Shown: positions 9,481-21,531 of the stretch, in pieces | How positions within the stretch are numbered: the first letter of the stretch is position 1 | Layout of the letters: each line of letters opens with the position of its first letter | Assembly: GCA_022925895.1 (NCBI GenBank) | Contig: JAKSYS010000330.1 | Coordinates: 1 to 64,000, forward strand | DNA from: Fragilaria crotonensis | Lineage: Eukaryota > Bacillariophyta > Fragilariophyceae > Fragilariales > Fragilariaceae | Length of the DNA stretch: 64,000 nt | Direction: 5' to 3' | Notes under the pieces: generated by a model | Seen by the model: the letters and a program-made list of their open reading frames with translations, nothing else | The model's database searches: none | What the model was told of the DNA's origin: nothing | Made by a program: the position numbers and the translations under genes

Positions 9481-12400
9481 ATATACCAGTATTCGTGATG
9501 AGCTCATTGATTCAGCAGTATGATGTTGATGCACCACACTTTGACCACACCGAGGAGCTTCCCAAAGTCATGGACAAAGAAGCACTTTGTGGCCGTGGCC
9601 ACCAACAAAGAAAGATATGCAAGCAGACGACCAAGGAAGACCACCACAGGCTTACTAGCTACAGCACCAAGATCTGCTGAATCCAAAGCCAGTCCGAAGT
9701 TCTTGTTGTTAGAATGCTGGTCAAGAACATCATAATTGGAGGTGACAAATCTTCTGAAAGCCAGAGGCTACAAAGAGGACACAAAATCACACAGAAGGAG
9801 CAAGTCTTCAGGTCATCTCTCTATCCATCAAATTCCACAATGAACTTCTTGCTTCTTGTGTGCTCAGCCAGAACCATCATGGACTCATTTGATAGGAGTG
9901 CAATTATATGCTTTCATAATGCCTTGAAAACAGAATTACACTTAAGAAGAAATCCTTCTGGTGAGTTCTTCATTACTATACTATATTATGTTTCAATTCA
10001 TAACTACTGAGGCCACCATTGTTGTTATTGTTATACTCCTTCTGAGGGACATCCTCAGCACAATGACAAAGTCCTCACCATTGCATTTTCAAAGGTGGTT
10101 GAGAAAATTCATCCCTCCTGCCATTTTTTTACAGGTAATTGGGTATACCTCCTCTGGTGTGCTGGAGAAGAAAAACTTGCAGAGCAGCAGGATCTTCTGG
10201 CACAGTTGATGATGATTGTGCCTTTTGAAGGGGACCACCCTGAGGGATGCCTTTCTGAATCCTTCAAATGCAAGAAAGTGCACCTTCTTTCAGTTGCATC
10301 CTCATGTTACAATCACTAATTGACTGCAATCACATGGTTAATGTTCAATGTACTAGCTTGTACACTACAGTATTCCAACAATACCGATTTCAAAATAACT
10401 ACTGCCACTGTCCGGTGGTTGTTAACCATACCTTACGGTATACGGTTAGTATACCAGGACGTTGCAGTTGGTGGTTATTGATACTCAGACGCAAAAAGTT
10501 ACAGTTAACCTGATATCCAAAATTCTGGTTACTGGTCATGCAAAATAACCGCAGTTTTTGGTTACCGGTTTCAGTAGTAGTTATTTCCCTATCCCTGATT
10601 ACAACCACACCTTTTCTGTGATGTCGACCACCATCCCAATGGAGTGCTCTCCAGTTTCAATTTCTCCCTCTCGTGATTGCAGCGGTCTGCAAGCTTCAGT
10701 AACTCAATACGATGCCAGCGACGTTACTGACTCTCTGGCCAGAGTTGAACAAGAAACCGAAGAAGTTGGCGAGACCGAAGGATCTTTAGATGCTCCTACT
10801 AGCATGACAACATCCTTGAACGAAACGCCCACGTGTGCAACATCCGAGACGGCACCGGTGACCAACGACGAACCTCAGGAGCCCCCTCGTAGACGGTATG
10901 CGCGCCGATCGTCAGCTACCATGTACAACTTACATAATTACGGTGAACCGACGCAAATGGGTGATAATTGAAATTGATCAACGAAGTCATCCTCATTACG
11001 GATTCAGCATGTTTGAGTTTTCGGGGACATTTGGAAAATCCGTTCTGAATTATATCGCTTCTACGTCACCAGGTATTTTGCATGCGTTTCGGGATGTCGC
11101 TCAATCTGATTTATTCGATAATTATATTAGAAGTTTTGAACATTTGCTATGTGATCGGAGATTTTCTGTTGGGTGTTGTTAGCCCAATACCGGTCTGATT
11201 TTATGTTACGTTCGTATGACGTACTCGGAGTACATTTACAAGTACTGTACACTGTAATCCGTGTATCGGTAGCTTATGTCCTGTAGTAAAACCTGTCATC
11301 TTTGTCCACTGTCGACGCAGTGGACTCAAGTGTGGGTGTTCGTTGTTGGCAAAGAAACTGCAGCTGGGATTGCCTCCTTGAGTGCTAAGCCCATCATGGG
11401 TGCCCAACCAAATGGCTTGCGCACTGGTGTGAGGACCGCCGCTGCGGACTCCATCATCGGATGTAAACTACTTAACACTATATATCGGGTTATCACCGTT
11501 CGCCCGAGACCATCCAGACACGGATGCGTACCCCTCCATCATCAGATGTAATGAGTTGCTAACTCAGCAGAAACATTTAGGATCTCAAACCGAGGAAAGA
11601 TTAGGGAGGATGCACAGGGACAAGAACGGTACTTCATGATTTGAGCAAGGAATGGAAAGAAAGTTTTGGTCTTCAATTAGCACAAGGATATTGTTATCAT
11701 TTCTTGTCTTCACCAGGGCAGCATGGGACGTCAAAATGTCATGCTACAACAAGCCAGCTCATAGAATAATGCACAGATACAAATCCTGGCTGATGATCCT
11801 GAAGCTGCCAAAAAGGTTCATGGAAACAAATCAAGGCAGGCCTTCCAACTTGTCTCATAGAATAGATAAATACTAGTATGGTGTGGTGTGCATACTAGAA
11901 GAAGCAAAGTACAACCATGATGACAAAATCCGAGAATGCTGGCAATATAACATGTCAACAACAGATATTTGAAACGAAAATGATAGTCCCGTTTACTATG
12001 GTGTCGAAAGCCTGCTGCCGGTCCAACTCATCAATGACTTTCATCATCCAAAGCTGTTGTCAGGAATGATGAAAACTTGGAGCATCGTCCCACATTGATT
12101 TGTCTGAGGATCATGTTGACTTTATACTAGAGAATAGGAAACCTGTTGGTTTGCTTGAGTTGAAGGTTTGGTGTGCGCATGACTTGTTTCTTGATCCACT
12201 CAATGGGATATTCTCTATAACTGCAGCGATGACCTGCAAGCAGTATTCATCCATTGGCTGCAAACAACTTGGCTAATCTTGCCAATCATGGCATTTCCTG
12301 GTCCTTCTGCTCTGTCATCTGGTATGGGTTCTAAACCCACAATGAACGTGACTCGGAGTGTCCTAGACAAAGACAAGGTATGCCCATTGATGGTTCTCTC

Positions 12401-13282
12401 ACCTGAAGCACTGAAGATTGATATCTTGTCGTCTGGTTCATGTTGAGAATGAAGTGTGGGTCTTGGTTTGTACTAACCATCTTTGACCTTGCATGGTACT
12501 ACTAGGTAGCTACTCTATGAAATTGAGTGCCTCCCTTTGCACATGCTCAGGCAGATGCTGAGACTCATGTGTCACAGCATGTAGGACAATCTTGTTTGAA
12601 GCCAAGAATCAATGGATCAAAAGATCTTTGGCCCTGATGGATTTTCTTCTGAACACAGCACACAGTTTTCATGCCCTGAGGGTATTGAATCGCAGCGAGA
12701 CCATGATCCCTTGTTCTCGCAGCAGTTCGAAGAACCAACATAGTAACTGTTCTTCCAATCCTGAAAGAATGGAAGATCTTCCAGAATGAAGCGATGCCTT
12801 GTTTGCTGCTGCAGGGTTGCTTAAGTCCCCATTCAGCAGCTTCCTCTATAGTCTCACCTGTGATGGTTGCAAGTCAAAATGATGGCAACATGACCTCAAA
12901 GTCTCACGTCCTGATAATTGTTGCACATCAATTTGAGCCAAAAATTCTTGATTTGTGACGTATCTTTGGTGGGGCATTCGTGGAAAGGGTGGTGTCAGAA
13001 CACTGAACATCAGAACAAGCAAGTGCTTTTGGTGCGCCAATTATGATTGGCGCACCAACATTTTGGTACGTCCGTTGTCCCTTTTTTCACAGTGTAAGAC
13101 ATTTTTGAATTGGTGGGCGTTTTCATACAGAATTCCGAGAAGTATGTCATACGGAAGAGTGATCACTTCTGTTACTAGACATACCTGCTACTACAAGCTA
13201 CCAGGTTGTGCATGACACAGCAGCGCTGTTGTTGTGTCTAATAGGTTGTCGTTGCTACTTGATCCATTCCGTCGCATTACAC
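9481..13282. other. Gene-poor tract with degraded coding-like fragments
   Basis: Apart from the low-confidence open frame at 10621, nothing recognisable is encoded. Broken coding-like pieces occur around 11970-12250 (readable as YYGVESLLPVQLINDF and further on GLLELKVWCAHDLFLDPL) and 12600-12760, interrupted by stops; they look like old transposon debris of unknown family. TAC/GTA-rich words recur. Confidence 0.45.
10621..10971 (+). CDS. Hypothetical Ser/Thr-rich short open frame
   Basis: 116 residues from ATG, rich in Ser, Thr, Glu and Pro, with a basic patch PPRRRYARRS near the end. No domain recognised. It lies in degraded repeat DNA, so it may be a fragment of a mobile-element protein or chance. 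Confidence 0.2.
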   Translation: MSTTIPMECSPVSISPSRDCSGLQASVTQYDASDVTDSLARVEQETEEVGETEGSLDAPTSMTTSLNETPTCATSETAPVTNDEPQEPPRRRYARRSSATMYNLHNYGEPTQMGDN

Positions 13283-14627
13283 ATGATGACCCCAAGTGCA
13301 TCGGAGTCCAACCCCGATTCGGACTCAAGTCGTACGCCTTCGTCAGAGTCAGAATCGACAATGTTAATTGTCACGCCAGGATCAGGCAGAGAAGATGGGG
13401 ATTTCCAATTCTTGCCCTTGTTAAGGAACCGAACGAAATCGACGTGTTGTGTGGTGATGCTGATAGCAGTGCCAGAGCCATACAGGAGCTCTTGAGATTG
13501 CTGATATTTATGGCATGTTCAGTCTATTTCTTGACAAAATCGAAGGTAACGCCTATTCCAACACCGTTTTCCAAGGGGAGTGAGGCAAGAATTGATTACG
13601 GTGGCAACAAGGGCAGTGGTGGCGATGGAGGAGGAGGGGGAGGCGGAGGAGATTCAGATTTGGGTGGCGGTAATCCAGATAGGGCTTCTTCGAACACGAC
13701 CAAGCACGATTCCATCTTGGATCATTTGACTGATGCCATGGCAGAATCTACCCTGGCCTTCACTCCTTTCTTTTTCCACGTTCCAAGGTCTGGAGGACAA
13801 ACTGTAAAGGATGTTGTTGGTCTGTGCCTCCTGAAAACACAAGCGAGCGAGGTTGGTATTCGAGATGGGCATCAAACCGATGCACAGTTGCAAATTGTTA
13901 CTATTGAGAACGCAAAGTATGTGAATGTCGACACAACGACTAAAGAAGGAATCGAGCGTGCGGCAATGATGGGTTTCGCACAAGCTCAGTTGGCCGAAAT
14001 GGTCACGTCGTCGTACTTCCTAAATTCAGCTCAATTTCTCTTTTCTGAAGAGCATCCTGGGCGCGCATTCATCATGTTCCGAAATCCTATCCATGTCGCT
14101 GTGAGCATGTACTACTATCAACGCTCCACCGGCGCTTTGGACGAAAGAATCACCTTGGAGGAGTTTGCGCGAGGAAACGGAGTCGAAAACAACTGGATGA
14201 CTCGGTCCTTAACGAATGCCATGGAGGGCGAGTTAAGGACGAGTCTCCTCTACCTAGCAAAGAAGATTTTGATTAAAAAATTCCTCGTAGGGTTTCTTGA
14301 CGATATTGACGAGTCCGTTGCCAGACTGATCAAGTACATGGGTTGGAAGTACGATGATGACGAAGCAAAAGCATTACTGCAGCAAGAGTGCATCAAAAAC
14401 AGAAATCCAACTGAGTATGAGCTGCCCAAGAGAGGATCTCAATCGTCTGCTCTACTTTCATGGCATATTCAGTTTGATATGTTGGATATAACTGAAACGA
14501 GTGTGTCCTGAAGCAGTTTGACTGACCCGATCCTACTCCCACAGAGTTTGCTAAGCAGCTCTTTGATTTACAGACAGAAAAATTCGGATCCAAAGAGAGA
14601 AAGGAGGAGCTCAAGAAAAAGGACTGA
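13283..14627 (+). pseudogene. Membrane-type sulfotransferase, frame-broken
   Basis: Sulfotransferases move sulfate from PAPS to carbohydrates or proteins, usually in the Golgi. The central frame has FFFHVPRSGGQT (5'-phosphosulfate-binding loop, residues starting near nt 13770) and GRAFIMFRNPIHVAVSMYYY (3'-phosphate motif near nt 14060), then KFLVGFLDDIDESV and GWKYDDDE. A hydrophobic stretch LLIFMACSVYFL near nt 13500 would be a type II anchor, followed by a glycine-rich stem. The likely N terminus (MMTPSASESNPDSD, 13283) is in another frame, and the C-terminal tail (DPTPTEFAKQLFDLQTEKF, to 14627) is in a third, so at least two breaks exist (about 13400-13490 and 14480-14540). It could be a decayed copy or contain consensus indels. 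The substrate is unknown. Confidence 0.72.
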
Positions 14628-15756
14628 GGGAAGGACAAGGAGATATGCATAGGAAGAAGATGAGCATTATCGGTGTAGTGTGCCTGTCAAGCGCCAATCA
14701 CTTAAACTACCGGAGTAGCCTTGGGAATACCGTAGGCCACTGTAACTGTTAGTGCAACACACTAATCATTTACGGTGTTCAGGATATATGAGTAAATGCC
14801 GATCGTTTGAGGAGATTCATGATACCCACAAGATGGACACACTTGGAGTCTGGAGCAGTCTGGAGTCTGGAGTCTGGAGTACTCCTGATACTGTTGCTGG
14901 AAGGTATGTACTGGTAACTGTATGGTTTGGAACTTTATGCTCTGTGTATGTACACATGTACAAATGTACGCAGTACGACCTCCAAGGCGGCGGTTCGAGT
15001 GCACACGGTTTTCAAGGTATTTTTTCTCGTTCGTCTCGTAGCTTTACTACTAGCCCTACGGCAATCGCATGTAGACACTATACTGTACTAATCGCCATCG
15101 ACGTGAAAATTGACACCAGCATCTCCGTACTTCTTGATCCCTGGTTTCTTCTTGATGCCACCATCATGAAGAAGAAGATAACCATGCATGTAAATACTTG
15201 ATGCTACTACAACAGTGCTACCTATCTACTATGACAGCAGTCGTCCATTGCTACACCATCAGGAGTATCATACATCTAAAAAGCAAGTCCTGTACTATAG
15301 CAATAAATATGTATTTTATTTTTGGGTTTCTACTTACTATATTTTGGGTTTTTCCGCACTATTTTATTCGTTGATACTGCTGATGTACTAGTCCCGTTTA
15401 GATATTCCGTACTTTTTTAAGCACATATACTGCATAATAGAATATGGAATTCTTCAAAACATTATTACTTGCATCTGCGTTCTAACGCCCAACATCTGTA
15501 GAATTGAGAATACGGAATCCTGCTGATCAGTTAAACTGATATCTCTATTTGCTTTGTCCATAACATGCCTCCATTTTTTGGATAAAACGTAATCCTGTTG
15601 TACATATTACCGTACTTAAAAGGACAATAGTGGTATACCATACTTACATCAATAGCACTTTCATGTATCGGCTCACTAGTTATTCAAGTACAACTCTATC
15701 ATCTTTGTGAATGTAAAACATGTATTCCAAAGACTAGTTGATATGATTAAACAATG
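14628..15756. other. Intergenic, no gene seen; short TGGAGTC tandem repeat
   Basis: A small direct repeat of CTGGAGT units lies at about 14845-14880. From 15280 the DNA becomes A/T-rich, which may mark the left flank of the large transposon. No terminal inverted repeat was recognised. Confidence 0.5.
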
Positions 15757-17218
15757 CTAAATTGGAACCAAGCCATTTTGCAAAGCATCCCTGCATGATG
15801 TATCAATCGGTCCCATATCATCGCGTGTAATGGTCTTGCGTTTCCTCGCATTGAGACGTGCAGGATTTACCTTCACAACGCGTTGACGCTCGAGAAACAC
15901 ATTCAGCAATTCATGGTTGAATGTCAAACCTCGTGCAATGCGGTCTTCCTCGACAAGATCATACAATTCATTGAACTTGCTTAGACCCTCTTCAGTCCAT
16001 CCAATCCCAGCTACACCATTGACGTCGTTACGTTGTTTGCGTGACAATGTAAATTTTGGTGCCTAAACAAAATTGCATTGTGAGCTCCGCATTTGGTTCA
16101 TAAGAAAGTGTCGTGCCTGTCACTGAAATACACATTATAAACTCACCACTGTTTGGCTCACAACTAAAACACCGCCGCCAACATTGGCTTGAAGCTGTTG
16201 CACCACGCCAATAATGTTGAATGTCAAGCGTTAGAACAAACAAATATCATTTATAATCAATGTCACTGTATTGTACGTACCTTTGATTGTTCACGTGCTA
16301 ATTCTGACATCCATGTTTCTGTGTAGTTAAGCAACACAAGCAACATAAACGCTTCATCACTCATGGAAAACACAAAGTCGTTAAACAATGCTGCGCTGTC
16401 ACCACAATAGCGTGCCATGTTTGCTTTGTTATTCCAAATACTGTGTCCAACAATGCATGGTGCATAAATATCAATTAAATGCACGTAATGGACCAAGTTA
16501 TCTCTCATGTCCAACATGTAATCCATATCAGCCTCTTTGCCATTGTTTATCTTAAAATGAGCGATTTTTCCACACATGCCATCTGCAATAATGTTTTTGA
16601 AGTACGCTGTAAGCATTTATACAACAAAGGTCATAATTGCATTGCAAACTTACCTCGAAATCGCAGACGCATATTTTTAATGACATTGTTGCGACGATCT
16701 GTGTGAGTACACACAACCAATTTGCGCATATCTGCCCACCAATACTCGTCCGCGTTTTCTGCTTCAACGTTGCAATTTGCAATAATCATTGCACACACAG
16801 TTCCTTGGCGTCGATCAAACAAACCATGCACGTCTTTTTTGAAAAATTTAAGGCGACGAAACAATTTGGTCTTAACACATTCGCGTACCATCATGCGTTG
16901 GGAAGCAATTGTGTTTTGCAAATCCATGTTTAAAGGTACAATCGGATTGCCATGGTGCATTGCAAACGTTGGCGTAATGTCATTTGCGGCATTTAGCTTG
17001 CATTGCAAACTTGGAAGTGATGAATATCTATCAATAAATGAATATGCTTGCCTTTGTGGTTCCACAACTGCTGTCTGATTACTGTGCGTAACATCGGCCA
17101 CCACATTTGATTTGCAACTTAACTTATGGTAATGTGAGTTTTTATTCAAGACAGCAGGAAGTTCATCATCTAGCACTGACGACGGATCAAGCCAACCTTT
17201 CGAATGCAATGCACTCAT
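15757..17218 (-). CDS. Transposon accessory protein, four exons, intact, unknown function
   Basis: Exons are 16654-17218, 16281-16606, 16147-16194 and 15757-16062. Introns are 47, 86 and 84 bp, with GTAAGT/GTACGT/GTGAGT donors and CAG/TAG acceptors. All junctions keep frame and give 414 residues (joins: RLRFR-AYFKNII, REQSK-LQANVGG, VSQTV-APKFTLS). Exon 1 has a basic block (VKTKLFRRLKFFKKDVHGLFD) and the pattern CNVEAENADEYWWADM; the last exon has WTEEGLSKFNELYDLV and a basic ARKRKT. The composition suggests nucleic-acid binding, but no family is recognised with confidence. Exon 3 is the least certain. It is the only unit of this element without a frame break. Confidence 0.75.
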
Positions 17219-19227
17219 GTTCAGTTATTCAATTTTATGTGATGAATTGGTTTTATGATTAATTTGGGCGTGCAATGTACACCAAATGGTAGTAAATGTG
17301 TGTTTACATGATTCAAAAGTATTTTATTTAAGTGCAATGCATTACGTATCATGAAGACGTGCATTTAAAATCAACATGTGTGATTAAGATAGGTAGCTAG
17401 TCATGCAATTTGAATTTTACGGCAAATTGTACACAGTTTTGAATTCAAACCTTAATTGGTCGTGACTAATTGACTCCGACTTCTTTTTATTGTGATGCTA
17501 ACTTTGGCTTCTGATGACATCAGTTAAGTTAACCACAATTTTTAGTACGATTGTATTACATTTTTAGTGGTGTTTTACGCACTAATGTAACCGGTGGCTG
17601 TTGTTGTTTTACTTTGTTAGTTTGCAGTAGCTAGCATAACTAACTAGAAAACAAAACTATAACGCAATCGTTTGTACTGCCATTTTGTTTGTATTGTTAT
17701 CATACAACCTTTAAAGTAGTGACGTTATTTTGCGCATCTATTATCTAGGCTTTAGAAGTAGTCACAACAACATTATGCCTAGTAGCCAATTCGTTATTTG
17801 TCTCACATTTGTAATTGTCTTGTTCTGCAATAAAATATTGAAATTATAATCCAAGCATGTGTTTTGCACAAACGACATTAGCAATCTAACGCGAAGCAAA
17901 GGGTATGATTGCCATTGAAGAGCTTTATGGCGATGCATATAGGCTAGTACAGTGTCTACATGTAAAACAAGAAAGACCTCATCTTAAGTTTAGTTGTACT
18001 GGTACCGTAGGAAAAGAAGGTCGGAATGCATGGTACTGCTATGGTAACATTACTGTAGTACCGTTACCATGATCGGACTTTAACCGTAAAACCCGTTAAA
18101 TTACCGTTAACGTGTCGAGATTTTCTTTGGGTACACAACTCCATCCATTGCACACTTCCTCAAGTGTGCTGACACTAACCTTGACTCTCCTTTCAATTTT
18201 CGTCCAAATTCGAATCTGTAAGTTTCATCCTGTCCTCTTATCTTGTGTGTTCAATGGGTGAGCGTTTTTTTCATGTGAAAGGCAAGGTTGTTGTGCTTTT
18301 GAAGTGTTGACATCATGTTTCTTTTGTTGCATCGATTCGTAACCCGGATGTACAAAAACTCTGTACCTACGTGTTTTTCACACTATCGTTGTACCAGTAC
18401 CGTTAATTTTGTACTGTGACCGACTACTGGTAGTACGCGCCAAACACACGTGGTTCCTACTGCATGGTGGTACGAGTACTGTGCTACATTAAACAACGCG
18501 CATGTACTGTAGACAGAACATACTGTTTATGGTTCTACTATCCATGCCGCTGTTGATGCGCTCATACTCTTACAATGAATGTGTAATTTATTTGCTGATT
18601 TGTTCGCTGCTTCAATGTTTTTACTTCTCATTCTTACAACTTTCATTTCTCCCAGCTTTGGACCTGCCTTGCTGTGCTTCTTTGCATCATTACAATCAGC
18701 AAGCAAGTGTTGTTGTTGATTTCGATTGATTCACGGTTCTGTTGCTGCATCACCTTGTTTTGTGTGTGGACACCAGTCACCTGCGAGGATCTTGCTCAAA
18801 GAGTAGTGTGCCTACACGTCGTGCCTTACTGGTAAAGCCCACATTACTTGGTTGGTGCAGCAGTCCTATTGCTCATCGTAGGACCGTTCAAGAAATTGGA
18901 CGTCTTTGAACCTGCCTTGTTTTGATCGATTTGGACAACTTCATTTTGCTCTGACGCAATTGATTGACTGTTGTGAGAACACAATATTTGTTGCTTTCAT
19001 TCTCCACATTGCTCTGTTGCTGCATCACCTTGTTTTGTGTGTGGACACCAGTCACCTGCGAGGATCTTGCTCGAAAGAGTAGTGTGCCTACACGTCGTGC
19101 CTTACTGGTAAAGCCCACATTACTTGGTCGGTGCAGCAGTCCTATTGCTCATCGTAGGACCGTTCAAGAAATTGGACGTCATTGAGGATTGTGAAGCTTG
19201 CACACAACAAACTTTTGTTTCTTCGAC
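17219..19227. other. Non-coding interval between divergent transposon genes
   Basis: A/T-rich DNA without a supported gene. It holds the 167-bp direct duplication at 18738-19180 immediately upstream of the plus-strand genes, and so probably the promoters for both directions. Confidence 0.6.
18738..19180 (+). repeat. 167-bp direct duplication upstream of the GNAT/protease genes
   Basis: 18738-18904 and 19013-19180 are nearly identical (TCTGTTGCTGCATCACC ... AAGAAATTGGACGT), offset 275 bp, with only a few differences including one extra A in the second copy. The spacer also shows weaker similarity to the sequence before copy 1. It may be a duplicated promoter or leader. Confidence 0.9.
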
Positions 19228-20296
19228 ATGATGAGTGCCAAAGATTTGAGTAGTGAGCTGCTCGGTGAAATGGATACAGAAGCAGATGTGGCAGCTTCGG
19301 CCTTGTCAGATCTTGCAAATGCTGAATCCATGCAAGGGCTCAAGTAATGGCGAAGCTGCTCGTGAGGCTGAGCCTCACCTTCCTTTCCCAAATAAAGGCA
19401 TTATTGATCTTGTGGAAGGTGACGTTGAGGTTGTTGTCACTGTGTCAAAAACAATCAATGCAACTTTGATCTTGGATTCTGTGTATCAATTCGATGGAAC
19501 AAAGGAGTTGGTAGGCAAGCTGAACCATAAGCAAAAGCGTGGTGTTATCAATGCATATTTGCGTGGATTGGAAGTTGGCTTCGTTGAACAGAACTTGACA
19601 CCTTTTCGGAATTGGTACAACGATTTGCGTTTTGCAGATGCAATTTTCAAGCCCGAAGACCATGAAAATAAAGTTTGGCACCTACGGCATATTTTATTGC
19701 GTTCGCAATCTGTGGAGAATGTTTCATTTGGAACAGCTCCAAGGATCTTTTATTCCAGTGCTCGACGATTTTACGAGACCATCTTCCATGCCTCTGTTTC
19801 GATGGAAGAGCAAATTGAACGCGCAATGAAAGAGGACATTACTCTTTTGATTCTTGCTTTACGCATCGGCAAACAAGTTGCTGTCCCCAAATCCTTCTCG
19901 CCATATTCACAGCAATTTGCCACTGTGTCAGCTGTTTCATTTCAAATGCATCGTGATCCAATTGATGCCGGAAATATGTCTGTTTTTCTTTCCCTTTTGG
20001 GGGTGACTCATCATTCAACAAATCACCCACCTTCAATCCAATCCTGGCGCCGCAATGGAGTCGGCTTGTTCATGTTGATACAGGTCATTAAACGGTGTGC
20101 ATCTGTAGACGATGTCAAGAAGATTGAAGTGTTTGTTCAGTGTTCAGAGCCTGCTGCATTCCACTTCTACACAATGATTGGTTTTCGCCGGATGAACAAG
20201 AGTGAAACAGATGATGCTGGTTTTGGAATGCTTCCTGACCATTTGCAAACTGCTTTGCGAGGACAGAAACCATCACCTTTTAAGCTTCCCAAGTGA
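19228..20296 (+). pseudogene. GNAT-fold acetyltransferase encoded by the transposon (one frame break)
   Basis: The likely N terminus MMSAKDLSSELLGEMD starts at 19228; near 19335-19350 the frame must shift to continue SSNGEAAREAEPHLPF. The C-terminal third is a GNAT domain: a beta segment FLSLLGVTHHS, the acetyl-CoA loop SWRRNGVGLFML (Q/RxxGxG type), then IEVFVQCSEPAAFHFYTMIGFRR, the classic FY..GF motif. The N-terminal two thirds (KQKRGVINAYLRGLEVG...) are unrecognised. Acceptor unknown; histone or capsid-like targets would be speculation. It ends 116 bp before the protease frame, so the units may form one polyprotein. Confidence 0.7.
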
Positions 20297-20412
20297 CGAT
20301 TCTAAGCAGACGGTCTGTCCAATTCTTATGCATTTGCCTCATGGTCGACTAAAGCACCTTACAACTGCATTGCCCGCCGACGACGAGCAGAAGAAGGCTG
20401 GCGAAAGTCTGA

Positions 20413-21531
20413 ATGTGGCTCCAAGAGTTCTTCCGTTTTGGTGTCAATACCCCTCCTCGGTTAATCGGCGGTGGAAGATTAGTGTATGCACAAAAAGATG
20501 CGGAGAGTTTATTTGCATCACTTCCATTGATTTGCAAGCTGTTTCCCCTTCCTTTGGAGCCATTGTTGCCAGCGGATTCCCTGAAGCTTAAAGGTGAAAT
20601 GACGCTGGCACGCCGCAAACAGCATACTTCAGACAGAGGAATGAAATGGTTTTCAACAGGTGAGATTGATTTGATGCTTTCGATTTTATCTCTTGATGGA
20701 AGGTACGAAGATGCGGCTTTCATCTTGCCAGTGCATTCCTCCAACACAATTAAATCTGGGTTTTCGGCCCACGCACGTTTGAAAGCATTGCTTCAATTGG
20801 AAAAAGACAATGCAGCAATGCCGCAAACGCAACTTGCGGAGTTGATCTTCAACATTTTGAAGGCGGATTCAAGCTCCATTAAGAAAGCGCAACAGGTGCA
20901 ACAGGATTACATTGTAAACCACATCATTGAGCGAAATCCAGGCTTGCTCTCTAAGAAGGTGTTAGTGTTTCCACAAAACGAGAATGGAAAACATTGGAGT
21001 GCTACATTTGTCTTCAATCCTGGAAGCATTTGTGAGAATGTGGAGGACATTGAGAACACCAACAACTCCCTGCGACCGTGCTTTTTCCGTTATTGCAGCA
21101 TTGACCCTCTCGGTACGCGCCAGGTGGCCATTGATACCGGTATCATATGGTTTTTGAATTTGTGTTACAGCAACGAAATTCACGAAGAAAGCATGCCCGC
21201 ATCAGATGCTCCAATGAAGTGGCTTTCCCCATTCGGGAAGAAGTTTGAAGGCAATATGCTTGGAACAAAATCTTTTCCTGCTTTGCGCATTGCAGAAGAA
21301 AATATGTTACCAAAACAAGTGGACGGGTGTAATTGTGGCTTAGGCATTGTTGCTGCCATCGGTATCATATTGAGAAACATTTGCAGTGAGAAAGTGGAGC
21401 AAATGTCTTTCAACGAACAGTTCGGGCGTCAAACCAAGTGGGAACTTCATGAAGATGATGAGACAAAGAGTGTTTTGCCTATTTTGATAGGCGATTCTTT
21501 GAAGCACTCCCAACGAAGAAAGATGACTTGA
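20413..21531 (+). CDS. Ulp1-type (C48) cysteine protease domain of the transposon
   Basis: Cleaves SUMO-like or polyprotein substrates in related proteins. From the ATG at 20413, the catalytic set is visible: KHWSATFVF (His194), YCSIDPLG (Asp231) and LPKQVDGCNCGLGIV (oxyanion Gln302, nucleophile Cys308). The usual QxDGxDCG appears as QVDGCNCG. The frame ends at 21531, but the natural continuation (RRFFEALPTKKDDLIFADYL) is in the next frame, so a one-base break lies at about 21462-21500 and the domain probably joins the downstream protein. The true start may lie further upstream. Confidence 0.78.
   Translation: MWLQEFFRFGVNTPPRLIGGGRLVYAQKDAESLFASLPLICKLFPLPLEPLLPADSLKLKGEMTLARRKQHTSDRGMKWFSTGEIDLMLSILSLDGRYEDAAFILPVHSSNTIKSGFSAHARLKALLQLEKDNAAMPQTQLAELIFNILKADSSSIKKAQQVQQDYIVNHIIERNPGLLSKKVLVFPQNENGKHWSATFVFNPGSICENVEDIENTNNSLRPCFFRYCSIDPLGTRQVAIDTGIIWFLNLCYSNEIHEESMPASDAPMKWLSPFGKKFEGNMLGTKSFPALRIAEENMLPKQVDGCNCGLGIVAAIGIILRNICSEKVEQMSFNEQFGRQTKWELHEDDETKSVLPILIGDSLKHSQRRKMT

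Noticed and set aside
14985-15005. GGTTCGAGT as a possible tRNA B box
   Set aside because: No matching acceptor stem, anticodon arm or A box could be folded around it.
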